Positions 55,888 to 64,000 of a DNA stretch of 64,000 bases are shown piece by piece. Position 1 is the stretch's first letter. Each line of letters begins with the position of its first letter. The position numbers and the translations under genes were made by a program. The stretch spans positions 62,001 through 126,000 of the forward strand of contig JADJFV010000038.1 of NCBI GenBank assembly GCA_016708435.1, read 5' to 3'. The DNA comes from Leptospiraceae bacterium (GTDB lineage Bacteria; Spirochaetota; Leptospiria; Leptospirales; Leptospiraceae). The notes beneath the pieces are model-generated. The model worked only from the letters and a program-made list of their open reading frames with translations, was not told where the DNA came from and searched no databases.

Positions 55888-56884
55888 TGATTACCTTCAG
55901 TGCTTTTGGATAAAACGGATCCTCTTCTTTTTCAGAAAGGTTTTGGAGAGAGCGCTTTACTGATTTTAAATTCTTTTTGTTTTTACAGTATAGATTTAGA
56001 ATTTCATCTGATTCTTTCTGAATTCTGATTTTAGTTTGTAAGATAGAGCAGGCTTCCTTTTCTGAGCCTACAATAAAAAGAGTTTTAGCGGCTTCTAGCA
56101 TTTCGCCTGCGAGAAATCCTTCTTCTTTTTTTGCATAAGTCGCGCTCATATGAAAGTAGCGGATACTTTGTCTATACTTCTTCTTATTTCGAAGGTAAGT
56201 TCCGTAGAAATAAAGAATATCGGATTTTTGTTCTTCTGTTAGGGAACTGATAGACGCAGCATCTTTTATTGCTTTCTCTACACTTGTTGCTGTTGTAGAA
56301 ACTTTTGATGCTTTCATTATATAAGCCAGTTTTAAAACGGGGTTAATATCGGGTATCTCCGAAATCAAATAGGCTAATGTGTCCAAGTCGCCGGTATGGA
56401 ATTTAATCGTGAAGATGTATTGTAAAAGATACGAACTTGGATAATAGTTGTATATACTGAGTAATTCTTTTCGTGAATTTTCATCTCTTCTAAGAGCAAT
56501 TCCAATCATTTCTAAAAATGCTGACTCGTCTATTTTTAACTTCAAAGAAATATTTCGAACTAACTGGTCTGTTTTCTTTTGTCTTGCCTTATCAGGTGGA
56601 TATTTTGAATTAAAGATAAAAATCTCTTCAAAACGATTGAATTTGATGTATAGAAAGAAAAGCCGATTGATCGTATTTCGCTCTATTTTTTTTGAAATAT
56701 CTTTTTGTTCTAAAACTTTCTCGTAAAGATTTATCGCAAGCACAGGAGAAATTTTTTCTACTCTATACGCTTCATTGTAAATGCTTGTAGATTCTTTGGC
56801 AGCTAATTGAGTTAAACTAAGAGTAGCTGCTCCCAATAATATGAAGATTGATCTTGTCAGTTTTAAGTAAGATAAACCTCTCAC
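55880..56884 (-). CDS. Secreted helical-repeat (TPR-like) protein
   Basis: The open frame extends up to 57043 but would then run through the PBP gene and a repeat. The best start is GTG at 56884, giving 334 residues with a signal peptide ('SIFILLGAATLSLTQLAA|KES'). The body is helical, with TPR-like pairs ('YLRNKKKYRQSIRYFHMSATYAKKE'). GTG-AGA-GGT-TTA is itself part of repeat copy E, so the repeat seems to supply the start codon. The role is unknown; TPR proteins in the periplasm often organise cell-wall complexes, and the PBP gene is directly upstream. Confidence 0.7.
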   Translation of the reverse strand: MRGLSYLKLTRSIFILLGAATLSLTQLAAKESTSIYNEAYRVEKISPVLAINLYEKVLEQKDISKKIERNTINRLFFLYIKFNRFEEIFIFNSKYPPDKARQKKTDQLVRNISLKLKIDESAFLEMIGIALRRDENSRKELLSIYNYYPSSYLLQYIFTIKFHTGDLDTLAYLISEIPDINPVLKLAYIMKASKVSTTATSVEKAIKDAASISSLTEEQKSDILYFYGTYLRNKKKYRQSIRYFHMSATYAKKEEGFLAGEMLEAAKTLFIVGSEKEACSILQTKIRIQKESDEILNLYCKNKKNLKSVKRSLQNLSEKEEDPFYPKALKVINE

Positions 56885-56936
56885 AAAACTCAATTGTATT
56901 GCGGAAAATGCAAATATCCAAATGTTCGAGGTGACT
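56865..56936. repeat. Dispersed palindromic repeat, half copy E
   Basis: Contains the inner arm GATAAACCTCTCAC and the outer end GTTCGAGGTGACTG but lacks the opposite half. It overlaps the 5' end of the 55880-56884 gene and ends 13 bp from the PBP stop codon. Confidence 0.6.
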
Positions 56937-56949
56937 GTATTTCGCATTA

Positions 56950-58836
56950 CTACCTTATCTTTGGAACATAGTCGTGTGAGAGTCTGCAAGTCCCACTCGG
57001 TCTTCCCTCTTTTGTGAATAACTCGGAAACTCTGTCCGGGCACGCATCTGCGGCTAATAGTCCTGATTCTCTACACACAACTAAACGAGTTGCTTTCTTT
57101 GTAAAATTAAATTTTTCTTCTGGAACTATCTTTAAGTCTTTGATTTTTTTTCCGATTCTTGCCCAGAGTGGTGCTGCAAGTTCTGCACCCATTCCACTCT
57201 TACCCATGCCGTATGACGCATCATCATATCCGATCCAAATCGCCATTGAGAGATTCGGCTTTGTTCCAACAAACCAGGCATCTATATTATCGTTAGTAGT
57301 TCCTGTCTTTCCTGCGATTTCACCCGAGTAGCCGTATTTTCGAATCCCACTTGCATTCGCACTTCCTTTCATTAAACTAACCATTACCTCGGCAGTATCG
57401 GAAGCGATTACTCTTCGCTCTTCTGGAATTTTTAATTGGAACTCATCTCGATCTAGATGTTTGTAAATTTCTTTTCCTTCCTGATTTAGAACTCGTGAAA
57501 TTAGATAAGGTCGTTTGATGATTCCATCATTGGAAAAATTTCCAAATACAGTTGCCATTTCTAAGGGAGAAATTTCTAGAGAGCCAAGAGTTACCGAAAG
57601 ATCATTTCGATAGCGTTTGTTTTTTTCTGCCGGGTCGGGAAAGAAAAACGCAGAATAGTATTTTTCTAAATTAGCGAGTCCCATTCTTTCGCCAATCTGC
57701 ACAGCAATTGTGTTCTTTGATTTAGCTAAGGCGTCGCGTAAATTCATTTCACCTTCGTAGGCAGAACCGAAATTATCCGGTGTCCATGTTCCCTTTCCAT
57801 CAGGTGATGAAAACATGATAGGAGCGTCTAATAACACAGTAGCCGCATTGAATATTCCTGAGTCGATAGCCGATGCGTATAATACCGGTTTGATGGAACT
57901 TCCTGTTTGTCTTCTCATCTGGACAGCGCGGTTGAATTGATTCTTGGAGTTAAACTGTTCTCCACCGCCATGCATAAATAAAACAGCGCCTGTTGAAGGA
58001 TCGAGTGCAATCACAGCAGCTTGCAATTCATCGGATACTTCTGTGTTATCCGGTGCAGTCTTAATTTTTACACGCTTGATTTTACCTTTTTCTTTTAGGT
58101 TGTTTAAATGAGCAGCCACTTCATCGGAAAGAATTTCTTGGATTTCCTGAACCAGCGTGGTTTCTACAGTGTAGCCGCCGATGTCATATATATTGATATT
58201 GGGATCTAATGATTTTAGAAACTCCCGTATATGCTCTGTTACAAAAGGAGCTTTATCATATCTACTTCCAAATACAGTCTGTGTAGAAGGCGTTTCTAGA
58301 GTCTCATAGAATTTATTTATCTTATTCTGAAATCTTTCACTGATAATGTTTCTACCTTCAAGGGTATTTACAATTACCCGTACACGGTTTTCCGAAAGCT
58401 CTCTATTTTTAAAAGGAGAATACCTGTTAGGCGCAGAAGCAAGCGAAGACAGTAGAATCATCTCCATCGTTTTTAATTTATCAGGAGTTTTGTTAAAATA
58501 ATACTTGGCTCCGTTTTCAATTCCAAATGCACCATGACCAAGATATACTTGATTCAAATACGCTTCTAGAATTTGATCTTTGGAAAGTTTGGATTCAAGG
58601 GCTATGGCTACGAGTGCTTCTCTGAATTTACGACTGATACTTTTTCGTCGGTCTTTAATCAGAATACGGGCGAGTTGCTGGGTAATTGTAGATGCACCCT
58701 GAATATAGCGCATATGGATTATATTTTTATAAGTAGCACGCATTAAGGCAAAATAATCTATACCGCCATGCTTATAAAAATTTTGATCTTCTACTGAGAG
58801 GATAATCTTAATTAGCTTAGGTGGATAATCAGTTAG
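56950..58836 (-). pseudogene. Class A penicillin-binding protein, catalytic part (frameshifted from N-terminus)
   Basis: The longest ATG frame, 56950-58743 (597 residues), starts inside the glycosyltransferase domain. The same frame continues upstream to about 58836 with 'SVEDQNFYKHGGIDYF', which is the GT51 catalytic motif. 'QGASTITQQLARIL' and 'ALESKLSKDQILEAYLNQVYLG' follow. The transpeptidase domain has SXXK 'TGSSIKP', SXN 'SKN' and KTG 'GKTGTT'. It polymerises and crosslinks peptidoglycan in the periplasm. One extra A in the A4 run at about 58857 fuses it to the zinc-ribbon frame at 58839-59540, giving about 863 residues. Probably one functional gene. Confidence 0.85.
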
Positions 58837-58838
58837 CT

Positions 58839-59540
58839 TTAAGTTCCCGTCTTCTTTTGAAAGATTTCAGAGACAAGGACTCCATTGCGATCTAGAATTT
58901 TACTTGGCTTATGACGATTTAACTCAACTAAGAGTCCATCTACTTCTCCCTTTACTTCATCGTAGCTATTCTTGATTGGAATAATAATGGAAATGCAGAG
59001 GAGTATAAATACTGCACTCGCTAAGAAAAAACGATATTTCTTAGCAAACTGAAAAAATGAATTGGATGTAAATTTTTCAGGCAAATGAAGCTTTTGCGCT
59101 AATTTATCAAACCATGTTTCCTGTCTTTTGAGTTTAGGAATTGTAAATTTATTGATTTCGATGAGCGGCTTACTGACAGCATCCCCTACGGATATGATTT
59201 GGGTGTCTTGCAAAAATATACTTTCGTATTTTTTGTATTCTTCTTCGGTTAAGCCTTGTTCTGCTTCTTTCTTTGCCTGTAATTGAGTTTCTACTTTTTC
59301 TTCAGGTTGAATTAACAGTCCCTCAGAAGAGTCCTCTTCTTCTACTTTAACCATGGTCTCATGCTTACATTTGTAACATGTAATCTTATAAGTTCCAGGT
59401 CTATTCGGAAGAGTAGAAAGCTTTGATTTACTATGGCAACTCTCGCAAAAAAAACTCCCGTCAGGCAGTATTCGCTCGTTAAATAGAGTTTTCACGCATA
59501 CATTATCGACGTGATAGGAAAATTCCGTTAGAATATACAT
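58839..59540 (-). CDS. Zinc-ribbon and membrane-anchor N-terminus of the penicillin-binding protein
   Basis: The 233-residue frame has a zinc ribbon with two CXXC pairs ('FCESCHS' at about 31-34 and 'TCYKCKH'), an acidic linker, and a membrane helix (168-190). It then has 'ILDRNGVLVSEIFQ', the usual entry into a GT51 domain. It ends by frameshift exactly where the glycosyltransferase continues in the next frame. A cytoplasmic zinc ribbon ahead of a class A PBP is unusual and could bind a regulator or nucleic acid. By itself this frame would not be functional. Confidence 0.75.
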   Translation of the reverse strand: MYILTEFSYHVDNVCVKTLFNERILPDGSFFCESCHSKSKLSTLPNRPGTYKITCYKCKHETMVKVEEEDSSEGLLIQPEEKVETQLQAKKEAEQGLTEEEYKKYESIFLQDTQIISVGDAVSKPLIEINKFTIPKLKRQETWFDKLAQKLHLPEKFTSNSFFQFAKKYRFFLASAVFILLCISIIIPIKNSYDEVKGEVDGLLVELNRHKPSKILDRNGVLVSEIFQKKTGT

Positions 59541-59583
59541 GGGGTAGAAAAGATTTTACCACCGATAGGGATTTGCGTGTTAC

Positions 59584-59651
59584 CTGTCACCTCGAACCTC
59601 GCTTGGCGGTCGTGGCGATAGCCGGTGGACTTCGAGCGTTCGAGGTGACAG
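59584..59651. repeat. Short palindrome, copy F
   Basis: Perfect 14-bp arms CTGTCACCTCGAAC and GTTCGAGGTGACAG with a 40-nt GC-rich centre. It keeps only the outer arms of the family and, unlike the other copies, pairs without mismatch. It lies between divergent genes. Confidence 0.7.
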
Positions 59652-59703
59652 TAAAAGGCTTGTCTCTAGATTGCGCTTAGTAAAAATCTAACCAAGAGGA
59701 TAT

Positions 59704-60309
59704 ATGGAATTTGTTAATAAAGTAAGGGGATTATATATTTCTGGAAGAGCGATTCGCACACTCGTTGAATTACTAGGTGAGTCGAAGCCAATTGGAGTTA
59801 AGATTATGAAATTTCATAAGATTACAGATGACCAGGCTCCGGAAAAATTCTTTATCAATCCAGATGAATGGTATGACTTAGATAGATTTCTTTTGGGAAT
59901 GAAAGACATTCAAGAAAAAGTAGGCGAAGAAAAAATACGTCAGGTAGCCAATGCGACTATTTATCATGCACCACTTCCGAGCTTTGTTCAGGATATTGTT
60001 TCCTCACTCAGACATATGGATAGAGCCTATCAGCTTAATCTTTCCCGTGATGGAATTAAGACTATGCACGATGATGCCGTTGCAAGCGGTAAACACCTAG
60101 ATGTCGCTGGAAGGATTCTTACTGAACGAATTCCTGGAATTAATAAAATCATTTGCACTAGCACAACTTGTTTTCCTACCTTTTATGAACTCGGCTTGAT
60201 AGAAGGTTTTGCTCGAAAATTCCAATCGAACGCAGTGGTTACTCTCGATAAGACGAAACCCATGAAAAAATACAACGCTGACTCAAATACTTTCGTTGTG
60301 ATCTGGTAG
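59704..60309 (+). CDS. Conserved hypothetical protein, 201 residues
   Basis: A soluble alpha/beta protein with 'GLYISGRAIRTLVELLGESKPIGVKIM' at the N-terminus and a segment with two cysteines ('IICTSTTCFPTFYELGLIEGFARKF') near residue 150. No signal peptide and no recognised motif. An AGAGGA site precedes the ATG. Monocistronic. Function unknown. Confidence 0.7.
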   Translation: MEFVNKVRGLYISGRAIRTLVELLGESKPIGVKIMKFHKITDDQAPEKFFINPDEWYDLDRFLLGMKDIQEKVGEEKIRQVANATIYHAPLPSFVQDIVSSLRHMDRAYQLNLSRDGIKTMHDDAVASGKHLDVAGRILTERIPGINKIICTSTTCFPTFYELGLIEGFARKFQSNAVVTLDKTKPMKKYNADSNTFVVIW

Positions 60310-60346
60310 GAATTATATTTTAAAGAAGAAATTTCCTTCAATCTTT

Positions 60347-60811
60347 CTAACCATTTAGTTTTTTAATAAAATCTATAATTTTCTTTATAGAAAGAAGTTG
60401 AGAATTTGAAATATCTTTTAGAGTATATCTGATCTTTGATTTTTCGTTTCCGATTTGGATCGTGAGATCGTTAAAACTGATTCCTACCTTTTTCTTAGTT
60501 TCTTCGTCAATGTCTCGCTCTATCCCGAGAGGATTCAATGCTAAAAACTTTTGTAAAATTGCTATAGCTTTTTCCTTCGCAATGACCTCGTCTATGGACT
60601 TTTGGTCAGAAGGAACTCCATCAATATATTTTCCTTTGTACTGATAATTCAAATGCAAACTATTACCTTCATTCGTCAAGATAACATTCAAATTTGATTG
60701 ATAGAGAGGAGACACAGGACCGGAAGATTCTTTCAATTCGATTTTGATAGGAATTAAATTTCCGTTTCCTTCAAATAACTTTTCAATATTGTTTTCGGTA
60801 AATTCCGACAT
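60347..60811 (-). CDS. Small protein paired with the papain-like protease, possible inhibitor
   Basis: The 154-residue soluble protein has a beta-rich middle ('LNVILTNEGNSLHLNYQYKGKYI') and a C-terminal 'LTIQIGNEKSKIRYTLKDIS' followed by a helix. This is the general layout of emfourin-like protease inhibitors, but the match is loose. AAAGGAAATAAT precedes the ATG. It lies 89 bp downstream of a papain-family gene in the same direction, separated by a long palindrome. An inhibitor or immunity role is inference. Confidence 0.6.
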   Translation of the reverse strand: MSEFTENNIEKLFEGNGNLIPIKIELKESSGPVSPLYQSNLNVILTNEGNSLHLNYQYKGKYIDGVPSDQKSIDEVIAKEKAIAILQKFLALNPLGIERDIDEETKKKVGISFNDLTIQIGNEKSKIRYTLKDISNSQLLSIKKIIDFIKKLNG

Positions 60812-60838
60812 ATTATTTCCTTTTTGTGATTGATGTGA

Positions 60839-60880
60839 TTATTAAATATTTGCAAGCCTAGGCTTACAAATATTTAATAA
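60839..60880. repeat. 42-bp near-perfect palindrome between protease and partner genes
   Basis: The sequence reads outward from a central CCTAGG-like core (AAGCCTAGGCTT) with only one mismatch over 21-bp arms. It would form a long hairpin in mRNA between the two genes. A T-run follows only on the plus strand, so on the minus strand it may attenuate rather than stop transcription. Confidence 0.7.
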
Positions 60881-60900
60881 ATTATTTTTTTGCTCCAATA

Positions 60901-62361
60901 TTACTTTGGAACTAAAGCTGTAAAATCAGGATCGGATTCTGCCAAAACCTTTTTAGGTATATAGCAATAACCTTTATCGCCCCATTCTACACCCCAAGAG
61001 TTCTTCACAATAAAGTAATTTCCCTTGTATCCTACGATCAACATGGAGTGACCTCCGTGCTGTCCCTTCGGAGCTTCTGACTGACGGAAAATTCCGTCTC
61101 TTCCGATTTCCATGAAAGCATCTCCCGTATTCATTCCAAATTCTACAGGATAACCTTTGCTAAGGACTTTTTTTACATCGTCGATACCTATTGCAACAGG
61201 AGAGAGCTTAACTTTAAATTGTTTAGCATTCTCATCCATTTCGTCATCACTTGCTTCTGGTTCTTCTGCATCGTTTGGCCATAAACTCGCACTACAAATA
61301 CCTATTTTTGCAATGGTTTGTGCTGGCTCTGAACCGCCTACTGTTCCATCAGATATGAAAGCATGTGAATAATCTTGGAAGTCTCCCTGGAATTCTTGGA
61401 ATTTCATCATTGTATAACTGCAAGCCAACTCTTCGTGTTTTTTTCCTGCAATGATTCTGAGCATTTCATAACCATGAGTGGTTGCAAATGCTTTACAACG
61501 GGAAGTTTGACCTTGGTCACCCATAGGACTGCAATATTTGCGTAGATCAACACAATCTTTAGAATTTAGATTGTCCAATTCTTTAGGTAATTTGTCCGGT
61601 TTGCGCTTCTTGCCTCTTTTTTGAGGAGGGTCTACTACATAAATATCTTTCGTATTGAAATCGTTACCGTATGCTTGAACCAAAGCAGCAAGAGCTTGCG
61701 GAGTTAAAAATCCTTGTGGACTAACTTTGCCTTCTTTTTTAAAAAATTTTACCGAAGAGAAAGAGGATTCTGGGCTTGCAGAGGCAAGTTTCTGTTGGTA
61801 TTCATTCGTTTCACTTTCGTCAACAATATCATATCCATCTTTTTGCATCCAGTCATTGAAAGATTCACCGAAATATTCGTTTTCACCAAATAATTTTTCA
61901 CCGAATTCTTCATAGTCTTCATTGGTCCAATCCCCGGAGTCTTCATCAAACCAATCATTGTCAATGCCTTCATAGTCATCCCGAGTTTCAAAAACTTCTT
62001 CATCATTTAACTCAGATAACTCTTCGCCTTCTTCATCAGAATCATCGTCTTCTTTATCGGACTCGTCATCTTCTTCATCGGAATCATCGTCTTCTTTATC
62101 GGACTCGTTATCTTCTTCATCAGAATCATCGCCTTCTTTATCGGACTCGTCATCTTCTTTATCAGATTCCTCATCTTCTCCATCAGAATTTTCATCTTCT
62201 GTATCAGAATCATTTTCCTCGGATTCATCGTTGTCCGATTCTCCCTCTTCTGCATCATCAGAGTCATCTCCGGCATCATCAGAATCTTCATCATCTGTTC
62301 CAAAAAGTTGAAGATCTATTAAATATAATTCCTTATCTTCCATTAAATCGATGTCTTCCAT
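60901..62361 (-). CDS. Papain-family (C1A) cysteine protease with acidic repeat domain
   Basis: The 486-residue protein starts with no signal peptide. Residues 22-130 are almost purely Asp/Glu/Ser/Lys, built from tandem 14-residue units ('SDKEDDDSDEEDDE'). A middle region (200-265) includes a basic 'KRGKKRKPDK'. The C1A domain from 270 has oxyanion Gln283, catalytic Cys289 ('DQGQTSRCKAF'), His438 ('GGHSMLIVGY') and Asn454 ('VKNSWG'), all intact. Two extra cysteines (270 and 277) may bridge. The acidic part could act as a calcium-binding or inhibitory pro-region. TAGGAGAAATA supports the start. Target unknown. Confidence 0.9.
   Translation of the reverse strand: MEDIDLMEDKELYLIDLQLFGTDDEDSDDAGDDSDDAEEGESDNDESEENDSDTEDENSDGEDEESDKEDDESDKEGDDSDEEDNESDKEDDDSDEEDDESDKEDDDSDEEGEELSELNDEEVFETRDDYEGIDNDWFDEDSGDWTNEDYEEFGEKLFGENEYFGESFNDWMQKDGYDIVDESETNEYQQKLASASPESSFSSVKFFKKEGKVSPQGFLTPQALAALVQAYGNDFNTKDIYVVDPPQKRGKKRKPDKLPKELDNLNSKDCVDLRKYCSPMGDQGQTSRCKAFATTHGYEMLRIIAGKKHEELACSYTMMKFQEFQGDFQDYSHAFISDGTVGGSEPAQTIAKIGICSASLWPNDAEEPEASDDEMDENAKQFKVKLSPVAIGIDDVKKVLSKGYPVEFGMNTGDAFMEIGRDGIFRQSEAPKGQHGGHSMLIVGYKGNYFIVKNSWGVEWGDKGYCYIPKKVLAESDPDFTALVPK
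62026..62184. repeat. Tandem 42-bp coding repeat
   Basis: About three and a half copies of a 42-bp unit (14 codons) within the protease gene encode the acidic repeats. Differences are mostly third-position, so the protein repeat is maintained while the DNA drifts. Confidence 0.75.
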
Positions 62362-62777
62362 TATTTCTCCTAATAGCCGAATTTACGAACCATGTGTATA
62401 TTTCGGATTTGAATTTTCTTTCTATGGATTTCCAATTCACTTCTTATTTCTAATTCCCCCAAAATTCTAATAGTAAGAGGTATATTTTCTATGAGCGGCT
62501 AATTGACTGTAAACTGCCCAAGTTATTCTTAAACCGCGTAAAATTTTAAACAAATTAGCGTGTGCAATGTGGAAACCAACTATAATCGCCATAAGAAAAA
62601 AAGTGCTAGCTTTGTCTAGTAATTACTTTCCTGTCTGGTTTATAAGAATCGTTTTCAATACTGGGTATTTACAAAATTTTAAACCTTTAATAAATAAGTT
62701 CCATGATTGTTCTAGAAGGGATAATTCTGAATATTCAACAAGAAACAGTAAAATCCTAGGTTAGGTCACTTCAACTA

Positions 62778-62874
62778 CCAGTTCATGTTGCAGTTCTTCT
62801 ATCAGTTCATCTATACTCTTAAAACTCCATGACTATAGATAAACTGCAACATGAACCGCAAGATGAACTGCAAC
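62778..62874. repeat. GCAGTTCAT-family inverted repeat, copy 2
   Basis: The left arm has CAGTTCATGTTGCAGTTC and the right arm AACTGCAACATGAACCGC, followed by AGATGAACTGCAAC. It matches the arrangement at 7544-7640 and lies 83 bp before the helicase start codon. The rest of the 596-bp gap 62362-62957 shows no gene; a 65-codon frame at 62567 has no support. Confidence 0.65.
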
Positions 62875-62957
62875 GAGGGGATAAGCGTAGTAAACCAAAT
62901 CGAGAATTCGCCTTGAAATTGAGCTATCCCTGTCGAGGTCGAGTGAAAACATGACTT

Positions 62958-64000
62958 ATGACATTTAAAAGCTTAAATATAATCGATCCAATCTGTAAAG
63001 CCTTAGAGCAAGAAGGATATACCACACCTACACCAATTCAAATTCAGTCAATTCCTGCAGCGTTAGAAGGAAAAGACATTCTCGGTTCCGCACAAACAGG
63101 AACAGGCAAGACTGCCGCTTTCGCAATACCAGTATTACAAAAATTACAAGCTCGTCCCAAGACAAATATCTATGGTGGAATCCAAGCTCTCGTATTAGCG
63201 CCTACTCGTGAGTTGGCGGTGCAAATTGGAGAAAGCTTTAAAGTCTACGGCAAATTTGCCTCACAAAAATACGCAGTGATTTATGGGGGAGTTTCCCAGA
63301 GAAACCAAGAAGCTGTCCTTAGAGGAAAGATTGATATAGTAGTAGCAACTCCCGGAAGACTTTTAGATTTAGTGAATCAAAAAATTGTGAAGCTTCATGG
63401 AGTCAATATGCTCGTATTAGATGAAGCAGATAAAATGCTAAGTATGGGTTTTATTGATGATGTGCGCAAAATCATTGGTAAACTCCCACCAAAACGTCAG
63501 ACGCTATTCTATTCAGCTACGATGCCAAAAGAAATTCAAAGATTAGCGGATGAAATTCTAAAAGATCCACTTCGCATTGAAGTAGCAAGAGTTTCTTCTA
63601 CCAATGAAAACATTGAGCAAGAACTTTTCCAAGTAGATAGAGGCAATAAAAATCAGCTTCTAATGCACTTATTAAAAGATGAAGCATTTTCTCGTGTATT
63701 GGTTTTTTCTCGAACCAAACACACTGCAAATAAAGTAGTAAAAGAATTAAATAGAAATTCAATTCAATCGGATGCGATTCATGGAAATAAAACACAAAGT
63801 GCCAGACAGAAAGCTCTTGATAGTTTTAAGAGTGGGAAATTACGCGTATTAGTCGCTACTGACATTGCTTCTCGCGGAATTGATGTGGATGAAATTACAC
63901 ATGTGATTAACTACGAATTGCCGAACGAGCCTGAAGCCTATGTGCATAGAATTGGAAGAACAGGAAGAGCAGGGGCTATTGGAAAAGCAATTTCTTTTTG
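62958..64000 (+). CDS. DEAD-box RNA helicase, RhlE-like (3' end outside window)
   Basis: The frame from ATG 62958 stays open to the window end (347 codons). It has Q-motif 'TPTPIQIQSIPAAL', motif I 'AQTGTGKT', 'PTRELA', 'TPGRLLD', motif II 'VLDEADKM', SAT, 'VFSRTKHTANKV', 'ATDIASRGID' and motif VI 'HRIGRTGRAG'. It unwinds RNA duplexes, typically in ribosome assembly, RNA decay or cold adaptation. An upstream ATG at 62951 stops after five codons. The core is complete; only the C-terminal tail is lost at the edge. Confidence 0.92.
   Translation, partial: MTFKSLNIIDPICKALEQEGYTTPTPIQIQSIPAALEGKDILGSAQTGTGKTAAFAIPVLQKLQARPKTNIYGGIQALVLAPTRELAVQIGESFKVYGKFASQKYAVIYGGVSQRNQEAVLRGKIDIVVATPGRLLDLVNQKIVKLHGVNMLVLDEADKMLSMGFIDDVRKIIGKLPPKRQTLFYSATMPKEIQRLADEILKDPLRIEVARVSSTNENIEQELFQVDRGNKNQLLMHLLKDEAFSRVLVFSRTKHTANKVVKELNRNSIQSDAIHGNKTQSARQKALDSFKSGKLRVLVATDIASRGIDVDEITHVINYELPNEPEAYVHRIGRTGRAGAIGKAISF

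Noticed and set aside
62026..62184. CRISPR-like tandem repeat
   Set aside because: The 42-bp units are contiguous with no spacers and encode a protein repeat in frame.
62567..62764. 65-codon plus-strand frame before the helicase
   Set aside because: No ribosome site, no motif, and composition like the surrounding non-coding DNA.

Overview
The window looks like chromosome from an environmental spirochaete of the Leptospirales. The evidence is AT-rich coding, many short-signal lipoproteins, Cache-type adenylate cyclases, SpoIIE-like phosphatases, PAS histidine kinases and large ankyrin proteins, plus an ordinary housekeeping set (lexA, tsaD, pssA, ctpA, a bifunctional penicillin-binding protein, a DEAD-box helicase). 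This assignment is inferred from gene content; no rRNA, tRNA, IS element or CRISPR array was seen.

Layout. 1-7.4 kb: lipoproteins, a frameshifted SpoIIE-type phosphatase, a GT-C-like membrane protein and a bacterial PH protein, all on the minus strand. 7.7-15.5 kb: a plus-strand arsenic island. It starts with arsR behind an inverted-repeat operator, then arsC, acr3 (frameshifted), a mini-thioredoxin, a rhodanese with a Cys-Cys tail and an ArsP-type permease. A second transcription unit holds a thioredoxin/thioredoxin-reductase fusion, an ArsM-like methyltransferase, an unlisted 32-residue Cys-rich peptide, a strong hairpin, a radical SAM/SPASM maturase and an AhpD-like protein. This second block has the layout of a RiPP (modified peptide) locus embedded in arsenic genes and is the most promising undescribed system here.

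15.5-27 kb: a PlsC-like acyltransferase, a Cache adenylate cyclase divergent from a very unusual fused channel (periplasmic binding domain, ligand-gated-channel-like beta domain, MscS pore, cyclic-nucleotide-binding domain), a GH13 glucosidase, a metallophosphoesterase and a TPR lipoprotein. 27.5-31.8 kb: lexA, a small lipoprotein, ctpA, tsaD, pssA. 31.8-36.9 kb: a five-gene minus-strand envelope operon (tail-anchored protein, polytopic protein, solute-binding protein, outer-membrane barrel, OmpA-like protein). 37-46.4 kb: an orphan LolD-like ATPase, a TrkA-type regulator coupled to an exported giant ankyrin protein, a Baeyer-Villiger-type monooxygenase, a DUF1566 protein, a 7TM-AraC regulator and a PF10118 hydrolase. 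46.5-52.7 kb: three paralogous orphan PAS histidine kinases. 53-64 kb: an RRM protein, an envelope operon led by a zinc-ribbon penicillin-binding protein (frameshifted), a papain-like protease with an acidic repeat domain plus a small partner gene, and an RhlE-type helicase cut by the window edge.

Two general points. First, five otherwise well-conserved reading frames are broken by frameshifts across four genes, and four of those are repaired by adding one base to a short A or G run, so they may be consensus errors rather than true pseudogenes. Second, the intergenic space is rich in several families of dispersed palindromic repeats, one of which seems to supply a start codon.
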